A stretch of 39,236 bases of DNA from Streptosporangiaceae bacterium NEAU-GS5. GTDB lineage: Bacteria; Actinomycetota; Actinomycetes; Streptosporangiales; Streptosporangiaceae. The stretch is taken from the NCBI GenBank assembly GCA_017592665.1, contig JAGFNW010000056.1:1-39236 (forward strand), in the 5' to 3' direction. A program made the position numbers and the translations under genes. Shown one piece after another: positions 33,200-39,236 of this stretch. Position 1 is the first letter of the stretch; each line of letters starts with the position of its first letter. The notes beneath the pieces are model-generated. The model did not search any database. It was given only the letters and a program-made list of their open reading frames with translations, and had not been told where the DNA came from.

Positions 33200-34486
33200 A
33201 TGGCCCAGCCTATGGCGCGTCCGATGGACGAATCGTTCGCGTCGCTGCGGCCCTCGCTGCGGGACCTGGCCGAGGAGATGATCAGTGCGATCCAGTCCGG
33301 CGTGGCCGACTACGCCGGGCCGCCTGACGGGCCGTACGGGAAGATCGTGCGGCGGGCCGTCGAAGAGGGCCTCCATGGATTCGCCGAGCGCGACAGCGGG
33401 CGGTTGCGGAAGGTCTACCGGATGATCGGCGCCGGCGAGGCCGCGGCCGGGCGGCCGCTCGACGCCCTCCAGCAGGCGCTGCGCATCTGCGCGCGGGTCG
33501 CCTGGCGGCGGCTGGCCGACGACGGCGAACGGCTCGGCCTGTCCCACCGCCGGATGTGCGACATCGGCGAGGCCATCCTCGTCTACCTCGACGAGATCGC
33601 CGCTGCCGCCGCGGACGGCTACGCCGAGGTGCAGGCGCGCGCGGCGGGTGAGCTGGAGTCGCGCCGGCGGCGCCTGCTCGACCTGCTGACCTCGAACACG
33701 GCCGAGCCCTGGGCCATCGAAGACCTCGCCCGCGCGGTCGACTGGCCGCTGCCGAAAACGGTCGCCGGCGTGGCCCTCGCCGCCCGCCCCAGCGCTTCGG
33801 CCCCGCGCCCGCCGGGCGATCCCTCCAAGGGCAGGCCACGCGATGGGACGCCAGCCCACGGGACGCCAGCCCACGGGACCCCAGTCCACGGGCTGCCGGT
33901 CCACGGGCTGCCGCGGCGGCCGCATCTGCCCCCGGACGTGCTGGCGGACCTGGATCGGGCCGATCCCTGTCTGATCATCCCCGACCCCGGCGGCCCTGGC
34001 CGCTCCCGCCTCCTCGACCCGGCGGTCCGCGACTGGCTGGTCGTCCTCGGGCCGCCCGTGCCGCTCGCCGAGGCCGGCCACTCGCTCCGCCTGGCTCGCG
34101 AGGCGCTCGAACTGGCCCGCGACGGCGTGCTCGACCACCGCGAGGTCGTCCGCTGCGCCGACCACCTTGGCACGCTCATCCTGCGCAAGGACGAGGCGCT
34201 GCTGCGGATCCTCCAGCGCGTACGGCTCGCGCCGCTGCGCCGCATCCCGCCCGCCCGGCGCGGGCGGCTGGCCGAGACGCTCCTGGCCTGGCTCCAGTGC
34301 GGTTTCAACGCCAACGAGGTCGCGGCCCGGCTGCATATTCACCCGCAGACCGTGCGCTATCGGCTCCGCCAGGTCACCGATCTGTTCGCCGGACAACTGC
34401 ACGATCCCGACGACCGATTCGAACTCGAAATGGCTCTGCGCAGTTTTTCGCGTGCTGATGACAAAGCGCGGGGAATGTTCTGCTGA
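33200..34486 (+). CDS. PucR-type transcription regulator
   Basis: 428 residues from ATG 33200. GGGAGG lies 5 nt upstream, which decides the start against a longer frame opening at 33020. The N-terminal ~180 residues resemble the helical sensory (RsbR/GGDEF-like) region common in actinobacterial PucR regulators (RRKVYRMIGAGEAAAGRPLDALQQALRI-like pattern). The C-terminal end carries the PucR helix-turn-helix (NANEVAARLHIHPQTVRYRLRQVTDLF). A low-complexity linker of five-residue repeats (GTPAH, GTPVH, GLPVH) begins at residue 216. It is probably a ligand-responsive activator of the divergent amidohydrolase gene; that target is inference from position. Confidence 0.88.
   Translation: MAQPMARPMDESFASLRPSLRDLAEEMISAIQSGVADYAGPPDGPYGKIVRRAVEEGLHGFAERDSGRLRKVYRMIGAGEAAAGRPLDALQQALRICARVAWRRLADDGERLGLSHRRMCDIGEAILVYLDEIAAAAADGYAEVQARAAGELESRRRRLLDLLTSNTAEPWAIEDLARAVDWPLPKTVAGVALAARPSASAPRPPGDPSKGRPRDGTPAHGTPAHGTPVHGLPVHGLPRRPHLPPDVLADLDRADPCLIIPDPGGPGRSRLLDPAVRDWLVVLGPPVPLAEAGHSLRLAREALELARDGVLDHREVVRCADHLGTLILRKDEALLRILQRVRLAPLRRIPPARRGRLAETLLAWLQCGFNANEVAARLHIHPQTVRYRLRQVTDLFAGQLHDPDDRFELEMALRSFSRADDKARGMFC
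33845..33904 (+). repeat. 15-bp in-frame tandem repeat in the PucR gene linker
   Basis: Four copies of GGGACGCCAGCCCAC or a close variant (33845, 33860, 33875, 33890), with a partial fifth, encode GTPAH, GTPAH, GTPVH and GLPVH. Being a multiple of three, copy-number changes would lengthen or shorten the linker without breaking the frame. Confidence 0.9.
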
Positions 34487-34488
34487 AA

Positions 34489-34515
34489 CGGGTGAAGCCC
34501 GCCGGGTGAAACCCG
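34489..34515 (+). terminator. Tandem CGGGTGAA(G/A)CCCG hairpins after the PucR gene
   Basis: Two near-identical 13-mers, CGGGTGAAGCCCG (34489-34501) and CGGGTGAAACCCG (34503-34515), follow the stop directly. The second is a perfect 5-bp stem with a 3-nt loop and is followed by CCTAGTTTC. It is a weak candidate terminator and also lies just ahead of the lipase start. Confidence 0.4.
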
Positions 34516-34530
34516 CCTAGTTTCGCTCAC

Positions 34531-35349
34531 ATGAGAATACGTGCCCTGCTCGCCGCCCTGATCGTGCTGCTCACACTGGCCGTCTCCACCCGCGCGGAGG
34601 CGGCGACGATGAACGACTGGTCGTGCGCGCCGACCGCCGCACGCCCTTATCCCGTCGTTCTCGTCCACGGCACGTTCGAGAACATGACGGTCGACTGGCC
34701 GCTCATCGCGCCCGTGCTGAAGAATCGCGGCTACTGCGTTTACGCCCTCAATTACGGCGGCGCCACGGAGAACTCGATATTTCAGGGAACGGGCGACATA
34801 GCGGCATCGGCCGGGCAGTTGGCGGCGTTCGTCGACCGCGTCCGCGCCGCCACGGGAGCCGCCAAGGTCGACATCGTCGGGCACTCCCAGGGCGGCATGA
34901 TGCCCCGCTACTACATGAAGCGGCTCGGCGGCGCGGCCGCGGTGCACCGGCTCGTGGCCATCGCCCCCTCCAACCACGGGACCACGCTCAGCGGCCTGGT
35001 CACACTGGGGAACCTGCTCGGCGTCACCGGCGCGGTCGTCGACCTGTGCCCGGCCTGCGGCCAGCAGATCGCCGGCTCCGACTTCATCCGCGACCTCAAC
35101 GCGGGCGGCGAGACCGTCTCCGGCGTCAGCTACACCGTCATCGCCACGCGGTGGGACGAGGTCGTCACTCCGTACACCTCGGCCTTCCTCACGGGCCCTG
35201 GCGTCGCCAACGTCACGCTTCAGGACGTCTGCCCGCTGGACCTCAGCGCCCACCTCACCACGCTGGCCGACCCCGTCGTCGCGCGCCTCGTGCTCAACTC
35301 TCTGGAGGGCGCCGCCACGGCCCGCGTCAACTGCCTGTTCCCCCTCTGA
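34531..35349 (+). CDS. Secreted alpha/beta-hydrolase lipase
   Basis: 272 residues. A signal peptide (1-~25, LLAALIVLLTLAVSTRAEAA) is followed by a lipase fold: oxyanion VLVHGTFEN (His46, Gly47), nucleophile Ser119 in GHSQGGMMPRYYMK, then SNHGTTLSGL. Cys pairs (CAPT...; DLCPACGQ) fit an extracellular enzyme. The order matches actinobacterial class-2 triacylglycerol lipases/esterases, which hydrolyse fatty acyl esters outside the cell. No ribosome site precedes ATG 34531, so translation may be leaderless or coupled to the PucR transcript. No foldase or partner gene is adjacent. Confidence 0.93.
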   Translation: MRIRALLAALIVLLTLAVSTRAEAATMNDWSCAPTAARPYPVVLVHGTFENMTVDWPLIAPVLKNRGYCVYALNYGGATENSIFQGTGDIAASAGQLAAFVDRVRAATGAAKVDIVGHSQGGMMPRYYMKRLGGAAAVHRLVAIAPSNHGTTLSGLVTLGNLLGVTGAVVDLCPACGQQIAGSDFIRDLNAGGETVSGVSYTVIATRWDEVVTPYTSAFLTGPGVANVTLQDVCPLDLSAHLTTLADPVVARLVLNSLEGAATARVNCLFPL

Positions 35350-35370
35350 GGGCCTGGTCCGGCCTAAGGC

Positions 35371-36201
35371 TCAGGAATGATCGAGGCGGGTGGCGGTGAC
35401 GACCAGGGTCGTGTAACGCATGGTGAAGGCGCCGCCGACGGCGTCGATGGCCGCCCCGACGCTGGAGAGGACCTCCTCCACATCGGCCCGCGAGAGCCGG
35501 CTGAAACCCCCGGACGTGGGCACCATGTCCAGCCATTCGTCGCGCGTGTAGCCCCGCTCCCAGCCGAATCGCCACTGCTCGGCCTCACCGAACGCGCCCG
35601 ATGCCGCCACCCCGTCCGAGGCCCGGGTGACGAATGGCGAGTAGTCGTCGTCCGGCGCGGTCGACGGCCGGGTGGTGGCGGGGAAGCCCGGCATCACCCG
35701 GCGGTAGATGTCGCGAAAGGCCTCGGCGAGGTCGGGCGGCGGCTGGTTGACGTTCCAGAACACGGCCAGCCGCCCTCCGGGCCGCAGCACCTTCGCGGCC
35801 ATGACCGCCCCCGCGACCGGGTCCACCCAATGCCAGGACTGCCCCGACACGACCGCGTCGAAGACCCGGCCCGCTGGATCCCATTCCTCGAACTTGGCCA
35901 CCTCGGCCTCGACCCCCGTGCTCCGGGCGAACTCGGCCATCCGCGCGTCGACGTCCACCCCGAGCACGCGGCACCCGGCCGCCTGGAACTGGCGGCTCAC
36001 GATCCCCGTCCCGCAGCCCACGTCGAGGACCTCACGCCCGGGAGCACCCGCGCCAAGGGCTTCGCGCCCGGAGGCGGCAGCGGAGGCGGCAGCGACGCTC
36101 GTCTCTACGCTCGCCTCTACGATCGCCTCCACCAGCGCGTCGGGATAGCGCGGCCGGGCGCGGTCGTAGCGCGCCGGATCAGTGCCGAACGACTCGGCCA
36201 T
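35371..36201 (-). CDS. Class I SAM-dependent methyltransferase
   Basis: About 276 residues from ATG 36201. An upstream GTG at 36273 lies inside the operator and is less likely, though it would give 300 residues. It begins MAESFGTDPARYDRARPRYPDAL, usual for this methyltransferase group. The SAM motif EVLDVGCGTGIVSRQF follows, with VLGVDVDARM (motif II), VVSGQSWHWVD (post-motif) and LRPGGRLAVFWNV. Between the N-terminus and the SAM motif is an unusual Ala/Ser/Glu-rich stretch (EAIVEASVETSVAAASAAAS). The substrate is unknown. Divergent from a TetR gene across twin palindromes, so it is probably under that repressor. Confidence 0.88.
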   Translation of the reverse strand: MAESFGTDPARYDRARPRYPDALVEAIVEASVETSVAAASAAASGREALGAGAPGREVLDVGCGTGIVSRQFQAAGCRVLGVDVDARMAEFARSTGVEAEVAKFEEWDPAGRVFDAVVSGQSWHWVDPVAGAVMAAKVLRPGGRLAVFWNVNQPPPDLAEAFRDIYRRVMPGFPATTRPSTAPDDDYSPFVTRASDGVAASGAFGEAEQWRFGWERGYTRDEWLDMVPTSGGFSRLSRADVEEVLSSVGAAIDAVGGAFTMRYTTLVVTATRLDHS

Positions 36202-36265
36202 CTGCCTGGCCTGATGAGGCTGAAGCTCGCTGGGCGATGGCTGCTCGGACGGTATAGACGGTATA

Positions 36266-36302
36266 GTGGGCACCCGCCCACCTTAAGTGGGCATCCGCCC
36301 AC
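36266..36302. promoter_or_regulatory. Twin palindromic operators between methyltransferase and TetR genes
   Basis: Two copies, GTGGGCACCCGCCCAC (36266-36281) and GTGGGCATCCGCCCAC (36287-36302), are each a 6-bp inverted repeat (GTGGGC/GCCCAC). They start 21 bp apart, about two helical turns. A -35-like TTGTCA for the TetR gene (36304-36309) directly abuts the second copy. CTATACC repeats beside the first resemble a -10 for the methyltransferase. This is the expected form of a TetR operator repressing both directions. Confidence 0.7.
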
Positions 36303-36335
36303 TTTGTCAACGGGCCAGATCAGACAGGATCAAGG

Positions 36336-36929
36336 GTGCCGACCGGAGTAGCCCTGCGCGACCCGCGCGAGCAGCTGTTCGACGCCGCCGAGCGCATTCT
36401 GCTCAGAGCCGGGCCGACCGCGTTGACCAGCCGGGCCGTCACCGCCGAGGCCGGCTGCGCGAAGGGCGTGCTTCACCGGCACTTCGCCGACTTCGACGGC
36501 TTCCTCGCCGAGCTCGTCCTCGACCGCATCGCCCGAATCGAAGCCCAGTCCGCCGATCTCGCGGCCTCCGCCGGGACGGGCGACGTCGCCGGCAACGTGA
36601 CGTCCGCCCTGATGGACGTATTCAGCTCCGTGGCCGTCGCCATCGTCGGCCTCGTCATCTTCCGCGACGACCTGCGGACGCGGCTACGTCAGGCGCGCCT
36701 GGGCGGCGGCATCCCCGTCCTCGCCGAGGCCGCCGCCATGCTCGCCGCGTACCTCACTGCCGAACGTGACCTGAGACGCCTCGCGGCCGACGCCGACGTC
36801 CACACGCTCGCTGCCACCCTGATCGGTACTGCCCACATCCACTTCGCCGACCGCCACAACCCCCCGCCACCAGCCGAGACTGTCCGCAAAACCGTCCTTT
36901 CCGTCCTCGCCGCAGCCCTTCCCCGCTGA
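36336..36929 (+). CDS. TetR-family transcription regulator
   Basis: 197 residues from GTG 36336, with AGGATCAAGG just upstream. The N-terminal helix-turn-helix is REQLFDAAERILLRAGPTALTSRAVTAEAGCAKGVLHRHFADFDGFLAELVLDRI, typical of TetR. The remainder is a helical ligand-binding and dimerisation domain (ending TVLSVLAAALPR). It is divergent from the methyltransferase and the two share twin palindromic operators, so a local repressor role is likely. The inducing ligand cannot be told. An antisense frame running through its 3' part and the adjacent minisatellite is a shadow. Confidence 0.93.
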   Translation: MPTGVALRDPREQLFDAAERILLRAGPTALTSRAVTAEAGCAKGVLHRHFADFDGFLAELVLDRIARIEAQSADLAASAGTGDVAGNVTSALMDVFSSVAVAIVGLVIFRDDLRTRLRQARLGGGIPVLAEAAAMLAAYLTAERDLRRLAADADVHTLAATLIGTAHIHFADRHNPPPPAETVRKTVLSVLAAALPR

Positions 36930-36969
36930 CCACCGAGCCTGTGCCGGCACCGCTCCCGCCGCTCCCGCC

Positions 36970-37148
36970 GCACTCACATTGCTCGCGCCGCACTCCCGCC
37001 GCTCGCGCCGCTCCTGCTGCTCGCGCCGCTCCTGCTGCTCGCGCCGCTCCTGCTGCTCGCGCCGCTCCTGCTGCTCGCGCCGCACTCCCGCCGCTCCTGC
37101 TGCTCGCGCCGCTCCTGCTGCTCGCGCCGTACTCACGTTGCTCGCGCC
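36970..37148. repeat. 18-bp minisatellite (GCTCCTGCTGCTCGCGCC)
   Basis: Six perfect 18-mers are present: four head-to-tail at 37010-37081 and two more at 37093-37128, after an 11-bp GCACTCCCGCC partial unit. Degenerate 20-bp units sharing the GCTCGCGCC end flank both sides (GCACTCACATTGCTCGCGCC at 36970; GTACTCACGTTGCTCGCGCC at 37129). The array starts 40 bp after the TetR stop. The units contain no stop on several frames, which is why long spurious frames cross it. Confidence 0.92.
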
Positions 37149-38455
37149 GTATGAGCCCGACCGGCCGCCTGCGGTCAGGCGGCTTGGTGGCGCTCCCCGG
37201 CCGCCGGTGTGGGACCGCTGGGCAGCCTCGTACCTCTTTGCGCTCATGCACGCGCGCCACCATCGCGCCGCTTTGCATCCACAAGAGCCGTGTATGAGTT
37301 CGACCTGATCACAAGCGCGGCAGCCGTGAATAGGGGTGCCGCCTGGGAGGGCCGCCCACGAGCCTTCTCAACGCATCACCGGGTCGGTGGCGGCCTTCCA
37401 ACGGGCCGACGGGCCTCCGTGCCTTCGGCCGGGTTGCCAGGGCCCCTCCTGCAGGGGAGTTGCCTCCGGAGTGTCAAGGGCGAGGGGTTGCCCCGAGGAG
37501 TTGCCCGAGGGGTTGCCTATGGCGGAAGCCGATAGCAGTGAGGGAGGCTCGTGCCTCCGGCGGGGGCGCTCGGAGCTCCGGGAGTGGGAACCCCGCGGTC
37601 CCTTCCCGTCCGCCCCCGACCCTTTGCGAGCTCAGCAGACCGTCTCCTGCGCCTCAAGCCCGGCCGTGCGGGCTGGGCGCGTGGTCGCTGTGGAAGGTGC
37701 CCGCGCTCAGGCACACGCGATGCCGGGCTTGCGGCTCCGTCACCGGCCCGCTTCTGCCTCGCCTCGGGTCGACGGCATACGGGATGGGACCTTGGCAGGT
37801 GTCGATGTGACAGCAGGCCACGGCCCGCGGTCCCGGACGTTTGACAGACGTGACACGCGTCAGGCGCATCACATGCGTCGTGCGCGTCTCTGTGTCTCTG
37901 TGTCTCGGTTGCTCTTGACCGCGTCCTGCACAGGCCCGGCGCCTGTGTGCGTGTTCACACGAAACCCCGGCCCCCTCGTGTCGACGCGCCTGCAAGTGCG
38001 CCCCGGTGTCCTGGTGTGCCCCGATGCGCCCGGTGTCTGGGCCCGCGCGGCTCGGCGCCTGTCGATGACACGCCCCCCGGCCATGGCACGCCCCCGGCCG
38101 CCGAGCTCGTCAACGGCGAACACGCGGATCGGCTACAGCACCCGGACCAACCCACACGCGTGACCGGCTTCGGACCCAGCATCATCCCACCAGAGAGCGG
38201 CGCGGAGGATGTCCACCTGCGGCCGTCCGAATCAAATCGGGAAACGGCTTCACATAAGGAGCGCCGCGTAAAGGGCAACGCATGTCCGCACGCGATCAGC
38301 CACCCCTCAACCCACGAGCACCCGAATACCAAGCCGAAAGAATCTTCGAAAAACCTCACGCGAATGCCGTCCATGCCCTAATTGTCGTTCGCATAATCGG
38401 CCGAGTTGAGAGAAAATTGAGTCAGCTGTTACGCGAGAAGGAGGAGGGAGCCGAA
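37149..38455. other. Gene-free, repeat-rich intergenic region
   Basis: About 1.3 kb with no frame I believe. Open frames here have irregular composition, lack good ribosome sites, and look like by-products of high GC. Within it are four (G/A)GGG(G/A)GTTGCC-type units (37454, 37482, 37495, 37507), and a CT/GT-rich TCTGTGTCTCTGTGTCT stretch near 37888. The last ~150 bases turn noticeably AT-rich (for example GAAAATTGAG near 38410), as expected for the promoter of the next gene. No tRNA or known RNA was recognised. Confidence 0.6.
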
Positions 38456-39236
38456 ATGTCCGCCGCTTCACTCCCATCCACCCCGCTCCCATCCACCCCG
38501 CCCGCGCCCACCCCGCCCGCGCCCACCCCGCCCTCGCCCATTCCACCGTTGGCCATTCCACTCGGGTCGACCAGCCCACTCGCGTCGGCTACTCCGCCCA
38601 CGCCCACGTCGCCCGTGTCCACCCCGACGCCCGAGCCGGCATCGTCTCTCGACCCCACGCCACCACCCGGCAGGCCTGCGACCGCCCTTCCGCTCCCGGG
38701 CTGGCCAGGCTGCCCGCCGGTATTCCCTACCTCGCCCCGCACCGGGCATTCCAGCGCACCCCCTTTGGGTGCGGCCCCCCGGTCCGGGGCGGCACCCTGC
38801 CCCGACAGCGGCACAGCCGACACGAGCGGCGCGCAGGACTGGGCCGGGGCAGGCGGCACGCGCGGCACCACCGGCACCACCGGCACCACCGGCACCAGCG
38901 GCGCAGCCGGCAAGGGCAGCGCGCAAGCCAGCGCCGACAGGGAAGCCAGCGCCGACAGGGACGACGCAACCGGCTGGGAAGACCCCGCCAGCCGGGACGA
39001 CGCAGCCAGCAGGGACGACCCCGCCGACAGGGAAGCCAGCGCCGACAGGGACGGCGCAGCCGGCTGGGAAGCCACCGCCGGCCGGGACGACGCAGCCGGC
39101 TGGGAAGACGCGGCCGATCTGGCCGGTGTGCCGGTCCCGGTGCTGATCGAGCGGATCGCGTCGCTGGCCGCCGCGCTAGCGACCGCGCCGATCCCCGCCG
39201 GCCCCCAGCAATGCCTGGAGCAGACACAACAGCTGA
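38456..39236 (+). CDS. N-terminal part of a Pro/Thr- and repeat-rich protein, possibly DUF222/HNH-type (partial)
   Basis: Open from ATG 38456, preceded by an excellent AAGGAGGAGGGAG ribosome site, to the window edge (260 codons so far). Residues 1-~75 are Pro/Ser/Thr-rich (repeated PSTPP, PAPTPP). Around 135-150 are GTT repeats. Residues ~150-220 are degenerate repeats of ASADRDDA/AGWEDA type. Only the last ~40 residues look folded: VPVPVLIERIASLAAALATAPIPAGPQQCLEQTQQL. That segment resembles the beginning of the DUF222 domain found in actinobacterial HNH endonucleases, including long-N-terminus forms. The family call is tentative because the catalytic part lies outside the window. Confidence 0.6.
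   Translation, partial: MSAASLPSTPLPSTPPAPTPPAPTPPSPIPPLAIPLGSTSPLASATPPTPTSPVSTPTPEPASSLDPTPPPGRPATALPLPGWPGCPPVFPTSPRTGHSSAPPLGAAPRSGAAPCPDSGTADTSGAQDWAGAGGTRGTTGTTGTTGTSGAAGKGSAQASADREASADRDDATGWEDPASRDDAASRDDPADREASADRDGAAGWEATAGRDDAAGWEDAADLAGVPVPVLIERIASLAAALATAPIPAGPQQCLEQTQQL

Noticed and set aside
36970-37148. Possible CRISPR array
   Set aside because: The repeats are head-to-tail without unique spacers and no cas gene is near.
36684-37247. Minus-strand frame with ERREQQ hexapeptide repeats
   Set aside because: It crosses the minisatellite and runs antisense into the TetR gene. The 18-bp unit keeps several frames open, and no ribosome site supports translation.
37336-38163. 275-codon plus-strand frame in the gene-free region
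   Set aside because: No ribosome site, mixed composition, no domain. Overlapping frames in the same stretch look equally plausible, which is typical of non-coding high-GC DNA.
38422-39075. Minus-strand frame of Ser/Ala/Leu repeats
   Set aside because: Antisense to the repeat-rich gene at 38456, which has a strong ribosome site and a folded-looking end.

Overview
The window is high-GC actinobacterial DNA. Almost every gene has G or C at third codon positions, GTG and TTG starts are common, and the gene content fits a filamentous soil actinomycete: secreted xyloglucanase, lipase and trypsin-fold protein, many regulators, and STAND ATPases with TPR repeats. A member of the Streptosporangiales (Nonomuraea/Actinomadura-like) would fit, but that placement is inference. 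I saw no tRNA, rRNA or CRISPR array.

Layout. (1) 1-117 is the tail of an IS982-like transposase cut by the window edge. (2) 135-863 is a secreted Ig-like protein. (3) 952-11497 is the most interesting block, five minus-strand genes. In transcription order they are a two-helix membrane protein with a coiled coil, a CHAT caspase-like protease fused to a P-loop ATPase, a 1671-residue ATPase/helical-repeat protein ending in what looks like an inactivated CHAT domain, a HETGH zinc peptidase, and an exported or membrane-anchored WD40 propeller. The last four genes overlap by 1, 16 and 4 nt. (4) A response regulator and histidine kinase (11506-13295) sit directly upstream on the same strand, 8 nt before the first gene, so kinase to WD40 may be one seven-gene transcription unit. 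A divergent XRE-STAND-TPR regulator (13506-15995) faces away from it.

(5) 16193-20516 is mixed: a MetE-like methyltransferase, an orphan xylose-type binding lipoprotein, a trypsin-fold protein whose catalytic His and Ser positions are Asn and Thr (PASTA domain and 22-glycine tail), and a SnoaL-like protein. (6) 20547-25155 is a compact minus-strand operon: class III aminotransferase, Lrp/AsnC regulator, patatin, sodium:solute symporter and a small membrane protein, with repeated TTTATNCGTCAA boxes upstream. (7) 25390-28122 is a GH74 xyloglucanase with a CBM2. (8) 28155-31771 is pta-ackA plus a PGPGW-motif membrane protein, converging on an M20 amidohydrolase (31768-32952) with which it shares a CTAG stop. 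(9) 33200-36929 holds a PucR-type regulator, a secreted lipase, and a methyltransferase/TetR divergent pair with two tandem palindromic operators. (10) 36930-38455 is gene-free and rich in short repeats, including an 18-bp minisatellite. (11) 38456 to the end is the start of a Pro/Thr- and repeat-rich protein that may continue into a DUF222/HNH endonuclease.

The working model for region 3 is a proteolytic conflict or cell-fate system. An NTPase-gated CHAT protease and a large STAND-type sensor/scaffold with a pseudo-CHAT domain would act with a zinc peptidase, a membrane protein and an extracytoplasmic propeller, possibly controlled by the adjacent two-component system. The architecture is read from the sequence; the function is inference.
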